Source: an uncultured Sphingomonadaceae bacterium
Lineage (GTDB): Bacteria > Pseudomonadota > Alphaproteobacteria > Sphingomonadales > Sphingomonadaceae
Length of the DNA: 64,000 bases
Direction: 5' to 3'
NCBI GenBank assembly: GCA_947258815.1
Contig: CAMYJW010000030.1
Location: forward strand, 62,001-126,000
The notes below the pieces were generated by a model that saw only the letters and a list, made by a program, of their open reading frames with translations, was not told where the DNA came from and did no database searches. A program made the translations under genes and the position numbers. This document shows positions 42,768 to 51,638 of the stretch, piece by piece. Every line of letters begins with the position of its first letter. The stretch's first letter is position 1.

Positions 42768-44930
42768 ATGCCTGAAAACCATCGCCTGATTGAGGTTCAG
42801 ACCATTGAACCAACAAGGCACGGCAGCCTGATCGAGGATGAACTCGGAGCGGCCGGCATTCACCTTGTTCGCGTTGGTGCTGAGGGCTTCGATGCGCCGA
42901 AAACCGCCCTTTCCAGCAAGCTCGGGATAGGACCGGACAGCTCCGCCCGAAACATTTTTCGTCAGCTCGGCACGAAGAACCGCAAACACCTGCTCAGCGC
43001 CATGATCGTGGCCCGAAAAACCGCAAGCGCAACCTGCAAGCTTGAGATGTCGGACGATACCGTAAAAAAGCCCGGAGACATCCAGTGGCTTCGCGTTCAC
43101 GTCCGGTTCGACCAATCAGACGCGCATGCGCGCTGGACGTTCGTTGCAGTCGATATTTCCGGCGAACAACTTGCTCTGGAAAATCTCAAGGCGGAAGAAG
43201 AACATCTGCGCCATATCGTTGAGTACAATCCGCAGCTGCCCTGGATCGCGGATGCAAATGGCCAGATTATCGATTTTACGGACCGTTGGCTGAACTCGAC
43301 CGGTATGTCTCGCAATGAAGCCGTTGGCGAGGGTTGGCTAAAAAAGACGCATCCCGACGATATCGAACGTGTCGGCGGAACGATCTCCAGATGCCATAAG
43401 AGCGGCGAACCGTTTGATGAGACGATCCGCCTCGAAGTCAACGGAACCTACCGATGGATGCGCGCCCGTGGATACCCGCGCCGTGATGAAAACGGCAACG
43501 TCGTCTGCTGGTATGGATACACTGAAGACGTCCACGAGAAGGTCCTGATCGATCAGCAGATTCTCTGGGACGCGGAGCACGATTCACTGACCGGGCTGCA
43601 CAATCGCGCCTATTTCTCGACGAAGCTGGAAAAAGCCATCAAGGCCGCGCCTGCAAATCTGAAGAAGGTTGCGCTGCTGCTTGTCGATCTGGACAATTTC
43701 AAACAGGTCAACGATCTGATGGGGCACGTTGCCGGCGACGATCTCATTCGCAAGTTCGCCGAGGCGCTAAGGGCGGCAGCTCCTGCGGACGCTGCGGTTG
43801 CGCGTCTTGGAGGCGACGAATTCGCGATTCTGCTGAACGGCCTCAACGAAGTCTCCGAAGCGGTCGAGGTTGCAGAGGCAATACTGCGACTGCAGGGCAA
43901 TTTCGATTTTGGCGGGCGCTCGGTAACCTATCACGCAAGTGTCGGCATCGGCATGTTCCCGGAGCACGGCATCGATGCCAATCAGCTTTTGCGGCACACC
44001 GACCTTGCGCTCTACAAGGCAAAATCGAATGGCCGCGCCCAGATACAGGTTTTCGCGAAGGAAATGCTGGATGACATGCAAGAGCGTGTCGCCATGGTCA
44101 ACCGGGCCAGAACCGCAGCGCGCGAGGGCCGCATCCTGGCCTACTATCAGCCAAAAGTCTGCCTCAGAACCCGCAAGCTGGCGGGTTTCGAAGCCCTGCT
44201 GCGCTGGCAGGACAATCTGGGAAAGATCCATGCACCGGCAAGCATCTACGCCGCGTTCGATGAAAAGACTGTCGCGGAACTGCTCGGAAAAACGATGATC
44301 AGCCACATCTTCGATGACATCTCGTCATGGAAGAGCCAGGGCCTGGAATTTCATCAGGTTGCAATCAACGCATCGCCTGTTGAAATGCGGCAATCAGATT
44401 TCGTCACCCGGCTTACCGACGAGATGAAGGCCTGCGATATTGCAATTTCAGAAATCGAAATCGAGATAACCGAAGGCGTTTTTATCGGAACCAATGCGGA
44501 TACGTCACGCAAGTCGATCGATCAGTTGCACAAGGCCGGAATTCCCCTTGCGCTTGACGATTTCGGAACCGGCTATGCGTCGCTGTCTCACCTTCGCAAT
44601 CTGCCAGTCTCCACGCTGAAGATCGATCGAAGTTTTGTGCAGGATCTGGCCGATAACACATCCGATTTTGCAATCGTTTCCGCCATTATCGCCATGGGCA
44701 AGGCCAGCGGGATGAAAGTTGTCGCCGAAGGTATCGAAAACAAGACACAGGAAGATCTGCTTACTGACCTCGGCTGCGATATCGGGCAGGGCTTTCTGCT
44801 TGGAAAGCCGATCCCGGCGCATGACGTCGCATGGCTGATCGAACACTGGGAAGAATATCTGGAACGCAACGTACAACCGCCCAAATGGGCCATAGATGTT
44901 CCGATGAGACGCGCAAACGACGCAAACTGA
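42768..44930 (+). CDS. PAS-GGDEF-EAL cyclic-di-GMP signalling protein
   Basis: A 720-residue cytoplasmic protein without membrane segments. A PAS domain (about 140-250; YNPQLPWIADANGQIIDFT, RWMRARGYPR) is followed by a diguanylate cyclase domain with intact RLGGDEFAILL and a phosphodiesterase domain with GFEALLRW, EIEITEGVF and DDFGTGYASLSHL. Both active sites look complete, so it could make or break c-di-GMP. It has its own start with GGAG upstream. It lies between the quorum-sensing genes and the XrtA EPS cluster, and c-di-GMP commonly controls EPS. Confidence 0.93.
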   Translation: MPENHRLIEVQTIEPTRHGSLIEDELGAAGIHLVRVGAEGFDAPKTALSSKLGIGPDSSARNIFRQLGTKNRKHLLSAMIVARKTASATCKLEMSDDTVKKPGDIQWLRVHVRFDQSDAHARWTFVAVDISGEQLALENLKAEEEHLRHIVEYNPQLPWIADANGQIIDFTDRWLNSTGMSRNEAVGEGWLKKTHPDDIERVGGTISRCHKSGEPFDETIRLEVNGTYRWMRARGYPRRDENGNVVCWYGYTEDVHEKVLIDQQILWDAEHDSLTGLHNRAYFSTKLEKAIKAAPANLKKVALLLVDLDNFKQVNDLMGHVAGDDLIRKFAEALRAAAPADAAVARLGGDEFAILLNGLNEVSEAVEVAEAILRLQGNFDFGGRSVTYHASVGIGMFPEHGIDANQLLRHTDLALYKAKSNGRAQIQVFAKEMLDDMQERVAMVNRARTAAREGRILAYYQPKVCLRTRKLAGFEALLRWQDNLGKIHAPASIYAAFDEKTVAELLGKTMISHIFDDISSWKSQGLEFHQVAINASPVEMRQSDFVTRLTDEMKACDIAISEIEIEITEGVFIGTNADTSRKSIDQLHKAGIPLALDDFGTGYASLSHLRNLPVSTLKIDRSFVQDLADNTSDFAIVSAIIAMGKASGMKVVAEGIENKTQEDLLTDLGCDIGQGFLLGKPIPAHDVAWLIEHWEEYLERNVQPPKWAIDVPMRRANDAN

Positions 44931-44972
44931 CGCGCCGAATGCCTGAAATGCGCTGGCTTGCCCGCGACAACC

Positions 44973-46868
44973 TCAACTCACGCCAAGGTGCGCCAGCGAG
45001 CGATCCAGCATCATCAGTTGCCACAGCAATCGCGAGTGGTCTGACATCCCTGAAATATGCGCCTCGGCCATTGTTGAAAGCCGTTTGCTGTCAAACCAGC
45101 CCGTGCGCGCCAGCGCTGTGCTGGTCGGGATTTCACGCGCAGTGTCGGCCAGGGGCCCGCGAAACCATTGCGCGATTGGCGTTACGAAACCCTGCTTGGG
45201 CCGGTAGAGGATGTCGTCAGGCAAATAGCGGCGCATGGCGTGCTTCATCAGCCACTTGCCCTGCCCCTTGCGAATGCGCAGGTCTTCGGGAAGCGACGCG
45301 GCAAATTCGATAAGCCGGTGATCGAGCAGCGGTTCGCGCGCTTCGAGGCTGACGGCCATGCTCGTGCGGTCCACCTTGGTCAGAATATCGCCGGGCAGCC
45401 AGAATTTGAGATCGGCATATTGCGCACGATCCAGACCCGATCGCGCCGGTGCATCGCGCATCAACGCTTCGAAAGGCTGTTCGGCCCGATAATCTCCGCG
45501 CAGTTTCAGAAAATCGCTGGAGTAGATGCGATCGCGCAGCTCTGGCGGCGTCACCGACATCGCCCGCGAATACCCCTCCTCGCTGCTCGCCGAGAGCGAC
45601 ATGAAGGTTGTTTTCGCGCGCAGGAACCGGGGCGCCCAGTCCGCCTTCGGGTATATCCTGCCGAGCGTTCCAAACACCGGACCGCGCAATGCCTGCGGCA
45701 GAAAACCGCGCATCCGGTCTTCATAGTGCTGAAACACATGGCGGCGATACCCGGCCAGCGCTTCATCCGCGCCATCGCCCGAAAGCGCGACTGTCACCTG
45801 TTCGCGCGCCAACTGGCAGACGCGCCATGTCGGTAAGGCGGAGGCATCGGCAAACGGCTCGTCAAACATGCCCGAAAGTGCATCGAGTGCTTCGAAGTCA
45901 TCCGGTGAAACAGTTCGCGAACGGTGATCGGTGGCAAACGTCTGCGCGATTGTCCGCGCATAGTCACTTTCATCCAGAGCGCGCTCATCAAATCCGATTG
46001 AGCATGACCGGACAGGATCGGCGCTTGCATCAGACATCAGCGCGACCACGCTTGAGCTATCCACCCCGCCCGACAGGAAAGCGCCCAGAGGAACGTCGGA
46101 CACCATTCGCGACGTCACCGCCTGACGCATCAGATGCAGCAGTTCCGCCTCAAGATCGGCTGGCTTTTCCGCGCGGCGATCTGCAAAGGAAACGTCCCAC
46201 CAGCAAGCCGGTTCCGGCAAAGGCGCGCCCGTTCGCAGCAGCATGGAATGCCCGGCGGGCAGCTTCTTCACGCCCTTGAGGATCGATCGCGTATCGGGCA
46301 CATAGCCCCAGGTGAGATAGTCCTCCACCGCCAGAGGATCGACTTCGCGCCGCAGCTGCGGATGTGCGGCCAGCGCTTTCAATTCCGAGGCAAATGCCAC
46401 GCTACCGTCGCTCAACCGCACGTAAAACAGCGGTTTAACACCCAGCCGGTCCCGCGCAAGAAACAGCGTGCGCTTCTCCAGATCATAGATCGCGAAGGCA
46501 AACATGCCGTGCAGATGGGTTACGCAATCAACACCCCAGCGCTGCCACGCGGCAAGAATAACCTCGCTGTCGCCATCGGTGCGGAATGTCGCGCCAGCCT
46601 CGCCCAGTTCCTTGCGCAGTTCGCGAAAGTTGTAGATCTCACCATTGAAAACCAGCATCGCGCGACCATCGCCCGACGCCATCGGCTGCGGAGATCCTTC
46701 AAGGTCGATGATCGAAAGCCTGCGATGGCCCAGCCCGACGCCGGGCGCGGTCCAAACCCCATGCCCGTCAGGCCCGCGATGCGCGATGGCATCGCACATG
46801 CGTTCAACCCGCACCGGATCGACCGGCTTGGGCGTTTCGAGATGAAAGATACCGGCAATCCCGCACAT
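44973..46868 (-). CDS. XrtA-associated amidotransferase (asparagine synthase-like)
   Basis: A 631-residue class II glutamine amidotransferase. It begins MCGIAGIFHLE with the nucleophile Cys2 (so the ATG at 46868, not 46910, is the start), and carries the ATP pyrophosphatase loop LSGGVDSSSVVALM. It resembles AsnB but belongs to the subgroup found in exosortase A clusters, where it probably amidates a sugar or other component of the exopolysaccharide. It starts 11 bases after xrtA and is the last gene of the long EPS run. Confidence 0.92.
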   Translation of the reverse strand: MCGIAGIFHLETPKPVDPVRVERMCDAIAHRGPDGHGVWTAPGVGLGHRRLSIIDLEGSPQPMASGDGRAMLVFNGEIYNFRELRKELGEAGATFRTDGDSEVILAAWQRWGVDCVTHLHGMFAFAIYDLEKRTLFLARDRLGVKPLFYVRLSDGSVAFASELKALAAHPQLRREVDPLAVEDYLTWGYVPDTRSILKGVKKLPAGHSMLLRTGAPLPEPACWWDVSFADRRAEKPADLEAELLHLMRQAVTSRMVSDVPLGAFLSGGVDSSSVVALMSDASADPVRSCSIGFDERALDESDYARTIAQTFATDHRSRTVSPDDFEALDALSGMFDEPFADASALPTWRVCQLAREQVTVALSGDGADEALAGYRRHVFQHYEDRMRGFLPQALRGPVFGTLGRIYPKADWAPRFLRAKTTFMSLSASSEEGYSRAMSVTPPELRDRIYSSDFLKLRGDYRAEQPFEALMRDAPARSGLDRAQYADLKFWLPGDILTKVDRTSMAVSLEAREPLLDHRLIEFAASLPEDLRIRKGQGKWLMKHAMRRYLPDDILYRPKQGFVTPIAQWFRGPLADTAREIPTSTALARTGWFDSKRLSTMAEAHISGMSDHSRLLWQLMMLDRSLAHLGVS

Positions 46869-46879
46869 GGCGCTGGCCT

Positions 46880-48442
46880 CTACTCCACGCCGCTGATGCG
46901 GTCCATCCACTGATCGAGCGGGGCAACAGCCTTGTGAAAGGCGCGCACCGCATCCTCGGCCGGCTGATCGGGCCTGTCCTCAGCCGAAAGGATAAGCATC
47001 GCGGTGGGGCGGGCGGTCAATGTCAGCCGGTCAATCATCGTTGCGAGTTTGAGTCTGGCGTTGCTGCCGCTCAACAGTGACCCTGTATGATACCAGGTCA
47101 TCGCCAGCCGGTTGATCCGGCCTCTTGCCAGCATGCGTTCGCTGTATGCGCCGTCAAGCGATGGCCCTGAGGCCAGCCATGACCATTCGCTGTCAGGCAT
47201 CAGCGCGCCTTCGCCAAATCCGCCTGCTTCGCGGCCTTCGCCCTGCCCTGCATACAACGCAAGAAACACATCGACCTCGCGCCCCTGGATATCGCGATAC
47301 CGGCCCAGAAGACGATGATCGGCGCCGTTCGCGCGGGGTTCCCAAATCACTTGCGGCGCATAGTCAACGCGCTGCCAGCCTTCAACGACAGGGAGCGCCG
47401 CAATTGCGGGCAACTGCGCTTCAAGGCGATTTGCCGCCGCCGCCCAACCCTGGCTCGCCAGAACGATCAGAGCCAGACTCGCAACCGCCACAGCCGGGCC
47501 CACGGCAAATTTTGAGAGCCGTTCGAGCAAAACCGAACGATTGATCGCATCGACATCAACGATCGGATCTTCAATCGGGCGATCGAAGTAGCGCCATGCG
47601 CCCACCACCACCAACGCAAGCACGATTGCAAAGAAGAACCAGCCGTAAACGATGTGATCGAAACCCGCTGCAACCTCGGCACCGAAAATTTGTGCAGCAT
47701 AGATTGTCGCAAAGGCCCTGAACCCGTTAGCCAGTATCGGCACGACAATGCAGGCCAGAAGGAAGATCGCCCGTCGTTTCCAGCCCAGGAAACACACGTT
47801 TGCCACCAGCAGGCCAAACGCGATCATCGCAATCAGGAACTTCACGCCCGAACAGGCCTCGGCCACTTCGAACAGGCCGGCTGGCGTGTCGATGAAAACG
47901 CCGTCGATCACCGCGGGAATGCCGCTCAGATCGACCAGCGCAATCGTGATCGCGGCGGTGATCATCTGTAATGTCGGGATCAGTTCATCGCCGAACGGAA
48001 CCAGCAGCAACATATAGCACAGCGGAAACAGCAGCCCTGCACCGACGCGCACGCCAAGTAGCACCGGCACGGTCGATGCCAACAGTACCGTCGCGCCCAA
48101 TTGCCGTGCAAGATCAAGCCCGGAGAATGCACCCAGCACCCACATAAACGCCGCGCCAAGCGCAATCACCAGACCCGGCCACCATGGCCTGGGCGCAATT
48201 TCCGCCAGTTCGGGCGCGCGCTGGATAACCATCCAGCCGATAATCACCGGGATCAGAATGATGTGATTGTAGGTTGAGCTGTTCCAGGCCTGATCGGCAA
48301 TCGCCGCCCAGTCACGGAAGAACACCGCCCCCAGCACCAGCCAGACAACCGCAAGGCATGCAAGTGGCGCGCGCCAGACGTGTGGAATGTGCAATCCGTC
48401 ACGCAGCGCCCCGAAGGGGAGTGTCAGCCCCTCACGCGGCAT
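46880..48442 (-). CDS. xrtA: Exosortase A with C-terminal EpsI domain
   Basis: A 520-residue inner-membrane cysteine transpeptidase-like enzyme that cuts PEP-CTERM tails. Eight or so membrane segments carry the catalytic triad: Cys197 (AEACSGVKF), Arg242 (NGFRAFATIY) and His263 (FDHIVYGWFFF). After about residue 330 an EpsI-type periplasmic domain follows (LPAIAALPVVEGWQRVDY). The start at 48442 (MPREGLTLPFG) overlaps the glycosyltransferase stop; the track's 48523 is inside that gene. EpsI domains are tied to EPS synthesis. Confidence 0.94.
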   Translation of the reverse strand: MPREGLTLPFGALRDGLHIPHVWRAPLACLAVVWLVLGAVFFRDWAAIADQAWNSSTYNHIILIPVIIGWMVIQRAPELAEIAPRPWWPGLVIALGAAFMWVLGAFSGLDLARQLGATVLLASTVPVLLGVRVGAGLLFPLCYMLLLVPFGDELIPTLQMITAAITIALVDLSGIPAVIDGVFIDTPAGLFEVAEACSGVKFLIAMIAFGLLVANVCFLGWKRRAIFLLACIVVPILANGFRAFATIYAAQIFGAEVAAGFDHIVYGWFFFAIVLALVVVGAWRYFDRPIEDPIVDVDAINRSVLLERLSKFAVGPAVAVASLALIVLASQGWAAAANRLEAQLPAIAALPVVEGWQRVDYAPQVIWEPRANGADHRLLGRYRDIQGREVDVFLALYAGQGEGREAGGFGEGALMPDSEWSWLASGPSLDGAYSERMLARGRINRLAMTWYHTGSLLSGSNARLKLATMIDRLTLTARPTAMLILSAEDRPDQPAEDAVRAFHKAVAPLDQWMDRISGVE

Positions 48443-49667
48443 CGCGACATGTCCGTGCGTTCGCGCCCATGATATCGGGCAAGGAAGCCAGCGCCGCTTC
48501 CCAGCTGGCATTGGCCACCACAAATTTGCGCGCGGCCTGCCTCATTGCCTGCGCCGCGCCGGTGTCCTTCAGCAAGGAAACCGCCGCATCGGCAAGGCTG
48601 GCGTTGTCCGCCGCAATCTGGAAATCCCGCCCGGATTGCGCACCGATCCCGGTTGCAGCCTCGGGCGTGAGAACAACCGGCAAGGCCATCGCCATCGCCT
48701 CAAGCACCTTGTTCTGAACGCCGCGCCCGATATCAAGCGGCACCAGCGCCAGATCGGCGGCTTTCAGCCAGGTGAGAATGTCAGGCACCCGGCCCCAGAC
48801 ATGGCAGCCATCTTTTCCATGGCGATTGAGAAGTGAATCGGGCGGATTGCGCCCGACAATGTGAAACGTCGCATCGGGTATCCGGGCACGAACCAGCGGC
48901 AGGATTGCGTCCATCGCGCGCACAACCGCATCGATGTTGGGCGCATAGTCCATCTGCCCGGTGAACACGATGCGCGGCCCCGGCGCCGCCAGCATCCTGG
49001 GTTCCGGCTCTGCCTTCGCAGGATCGAAACCGACACTGTCAATCCCGTTTGCAAGCGTGCGAACATCGGTTGCGGCCCGCAATGTGTCTGGCAGACGCTG
49101 CCTGAACAACGCGACTTCGGCATCGGAAATCAACAGGCTGACATCGGCCCGGCTTGCCAGCCTTGCTTCTTCGACACGCAGCTTGCGCCCTTCGCGCGCG
49201 TCGATCCAGCTGCGCACACCATGCTTGCCAGCGGCGTAAGCCTCAAACTTCGCGGAATCGACATCGACAAAATCGGCCACAATCCGCCCGCCGAACGATG
49301 GCGGCACATACTGGCCCATCTGGCCCGAAAACACATAGATCGCCGAAATCGGACGGCGTGCCAGCAAGTCTGCAACGTATGCTGCAAGCTCTGCACTGTA
49401 GAACGCTGTAAGGCTTACCGGTGTGCGCATCGCCAGCGCCTGCACGCCGGCAAGCGGTAAAGGCTTGGACCGGCGGACAAGATTATAGCTTTTCGCAAGG
49501 TCCGCCATTGCCGCTTCCTCTGCCAGATCGGCATCGTCATCGGCGAAAGTAGCCACATGGACCGGTGCGATCCGGGCAAGGCGCTTCAGGATATGGTGGG
49601 ACCGGATCTTGTCGCCGCGATCGGGTGGGAACGGGATGCGATGGGCGAGAAACAGAATCTCGCGCAT
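48432..49667 (-). CDS. XrtA/PEP-CTERM-associated glycosyltransferase (GT4-like)
   Basis: A 411-residue GT-B glycosyltransferase of the type specific to exosortase A clusters. It opens EILFLAHRIPFPPDRGDKIR, a signature of that group, and has a donor-binding half with RIVFTGQMDYAPNIDAV and PLDIGRGVQNKVLEAMAMALPVV, the usual E-x7-E-like site. It would add a sugar to the EPS repeat unit on the cytoplasmic face. One base is shared with the FemAB gene upstream, and it overlaps xrtA downstream. Confidence 0.92.
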   Translation of the reverse strand: MREILFLAHRIPFPPDRGDKIRSHHILKRLARIAPVHVATFADDDADLAEEAAMADLAKSYNLVRRSKPLPLAGVQALAMRTPVSLTAFYSAELAAYVADLLARRPISAIYVFSGQMGQYVPPSFGGRIVADFVDVDSAKFEAYAAGKHGVRSWIDAREGRKLRVEEARLASRADVSLLISDAEVALFRQRLPDTLRAATDVRTLANGIDSVGFDPAKAEPEPRMLAAPGPRIVFTGQMDYAPNIDAVVRAMDAILPLVRARIPDATFHIVGRNPPDSLLNRHGKDGCHVWGRVPDILTWLKAADLALVPLDIGRGVQNKVLEAMAMALPVVLTPEAATGIGAQSGRDFQIAADNASLADAAVSLLKDTGAAQAMRQAARKFVVANASWEAALASLPDIMGANARTCRDAA

Positions 49668-50746
49668 CAGCCAAGCCCCCTCGCGATCAGCGGCCCAAGC
49701 CGATTGGCAACAGATAAAGGCAGGCGCTGCCAGAGGGCGATCTGCAAGCGATGTTTCGCGCTGGTCGGATCGGCATCGCGGGCTTCGTGGCCGGGAGCGG
49801 TCCAGCTTGCATATGTCAGCGGTTCGGGTTCAAAACCCCAGTTGCGTTTGAAGTGATAGGCGCCGCTGTTTGTCTTCGACCGGCCAAAATCGAACTGGCT
49901 GCATCCGCGGCGACGCGCGTGCAGCATCAGTTCGTAATACATCCGGTCATTGGCGCGCAGGCGGCGCGCATCCCACGTTCCGCCACCCCAGTAAGGCATC
50001 ACCGCACCACGATGATACAGCGAGAGCACGCTGGCGACTGCGCGCCCTTCGTGGCGCACGGTGAGAATATCGGCATCCTCGCCGAACTGATCGAGCACCG
50101 CATCGAACAGCGCGCGCGGAAACACCGGCGTGCCCAGATTGCGAACGCTTTGCGCATAGACATCGTAATGCGCCCTGCGATCTTCCTCGGTGCGGCCGAT
50201 CACGATTTCGTGGCTGATTTTCAGCCCTTTGCGGACTTCGGCGCGCTGTTTGCGCGGAATCGCCAACAGCTGCGCTTCATCATCATCAGCAAGGGCGGTA
50301 ACAAATCCGCAGTGCGAATCCGTGCGGTGCGCCCAGCCCGCCGCACCCGCATTCGGCAAAGTGCCGCCGCGCAGCTCTATCGTGGGGCAGGACAAGCGCT
50401 CAGCCAGTTCCCGTGCCGCCGCGAACAGCCTGTCAAGATCGGCATCATCCGATGCCAGCACGCCCCCGCCCACGGCAAACCCGGTTGACGCAAGCAGCCT
50501 GCCGAAAATCGGCGACGAAACATCGGACAACGGCAGGTATGCGCAAATTTCGCCTGAATTTTCAGCCACCAGCGCCATATCGCGATTGCCTGTTCCCGCC
50601 CGCACCGCTTCAAGCCATGCCGGGCGGTGAAACGGCGTGCCCTCTGGATGCGCGTTGACGAATGCGTCTATCCGCGCGCGTTCGTTCGGATCGGACAGAT
50701 CGGTCAGCCTGATCCGGTCATCCGTCATGATGAAGGGCGCGTTCAT
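49667..50746 (-). CDS. FemAB family XrtA-associated protein
   Basis: A 359-residue protein made of two GNAT-like folds as in FemAB/FemX aminoacyl transferases. The conserved stretches are NAHPEGTPFHRPAWLEAV near the N-terminus, then IPRKQRAEVRKGLK and SQFDFGRSKTNSGAYHFKRNWGF. FemAB enzymes add amino acids from aminoacyl-tRNA. In XrtA clusters the exact reaction is not established, but modification of the EPS or its lipid-linked precursor is likely. It overlaps the deacetylase by ATGA. An alternative start is ATG at 50728. Confidence 0.9.
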   Translation of the reverse strand: MNAPFIMTDDRIRLTDLSDPNERARIDAFVNAHPEGTPFHRPAWLEAVRAGTGNRDMALVAENSGEICAYLPLSDVSSPIFGRLLASTGFAVGGGVLASDDADLDRLFAAARELAERLSCPTIELRGGTLPNAGAAGWAHRTDSHCGFVTALADDDEAQLLAIPRKQRAEVRKGLKISHEIVIGRTEEDRRAHYDVYAQSVRNLGTPVFPRALFDAVLDQFGEDADILTVRHEGRAVASVLSLYHRGAVMPYWGGGTWDARRLRANDRMYYELMLHARRRGCSQFDFGRSKTNSGAYHFKRNWGFEPEPLTYASWTAPGHEARDADPTSAKHRLQIALWQRLPLSVANRLGPLIARGLG

Positions 50747-51615
50747 GCGGCAAGCGTAACGGCCTCAGCCGCTTCCCGTCTTGCCAGCACGTCCATGCGG
50801 CCCCAGCTGAATTCATTCACCAGCTGGATCAGCTTATCCGACATGCCTTCAAGGTTTGTGTAATGGCGCAGGCGTGATTTCATCGGCGCCTGTGGCACAC
50901 GCGGCTGATCGGGATCGATTTCCCACGGATGGAAATAGAACACCGCAGGTCTGCGATCGCGGCGGTTCACCTGCCGGATTGCCCAGCGCGAAAAGCCATA
51001 GGGCAGCACCCGGAAGAACCCCCCGCCCCCGGCGGCGAGCCTCCGTCCGGCGAACGTGGCGGTGGTTACGGGAATCTCGATCAGATCGGACCAGGGCAGC
51101 GGTTTGAAAGCAAAGCGCGGCGCTTCCTGCCAGCCATAATGATCATGCGCGACGGGAGCGACGCTGGAACTGTATGCAAAGCCCTGTTCAGCCAGAATCA
51201 TGTAGGCCCATGGCGTGCGCTGATCGATGGAGAAGCTGGGCGCGCGATAGCCCAGGATCGGCATTCCTGCGGCATCTTCGAGTGCCTTTCGGCTTTTCTC
51301 AAGGTCAAGCGCGAAACTCTCGCGATCCATGCGGAACACCCGCGCATGATCCCATCCGTGACTGGCAAGTTCATGGCCCTGCGCGGAAATTCGCTGCATC
51401 AACGCCGGATGACGTTTTGCCACCCAGCCAAGCGTGAAGAACGTGGCCTTGACATCGGCATCGGCGAACATCTGCAAAATCGCATCGCAGTTGCGCTCGA
51501 CACGATCGGTCAGCGAGCCCCAGTCATCCTTGTCGATGACATTCTCGAACGCGCCAACGTGGAACCAGTCCTCGACATCGACGGACAGGCCATTGGTGGG
51601 ATACAGTTCATCCAC
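50743..51615 (-). CDS. XrtA-associated polysaccharide deacetylase
   Basis: A 290-residue NodB-type carbohydrate esterase. The metal and catalytic residues are in LSVDVEDWFHV and ELASHGWDHARV (Asp, His, His), with YRAPSFSI the third motif. There is no signal peptide, so it probably deacetylates sugar units in the cytoplasm or while lipid-linked. It sits between the AAA ATPase and FemAB genes and overlaps the latter. Confidence 0.93.
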   Translation of the reverse strand: MDELYPTNGLSVDVEDWFHVGAFENVIDKDDWGSLTDRVERNCDAILQMFADADVKATFFTLGWVAKRHPALMQRISAQGHELASHGWDHARVFRMDRESFALDLEKSRKALEDAAGMPILGYRAPSFSIDQRTPWAYMILAEQGFAYSSSVAPVAHDHYGWQEAPRFAFKPLPWSDLIEIPVTTATFAGRRLAAGGGGFFRVLPYGFSRWAIRQVNRRDRRPAVFYFHPWEIDPDQPRVPQAPMKSRLRHYTNLEGMSDKLIQLVNEFSWGRMDVLARREAAEAVTLAA

Positions 51616-51638
51616 GCTAGGATAACTCCGGTTTGAGA

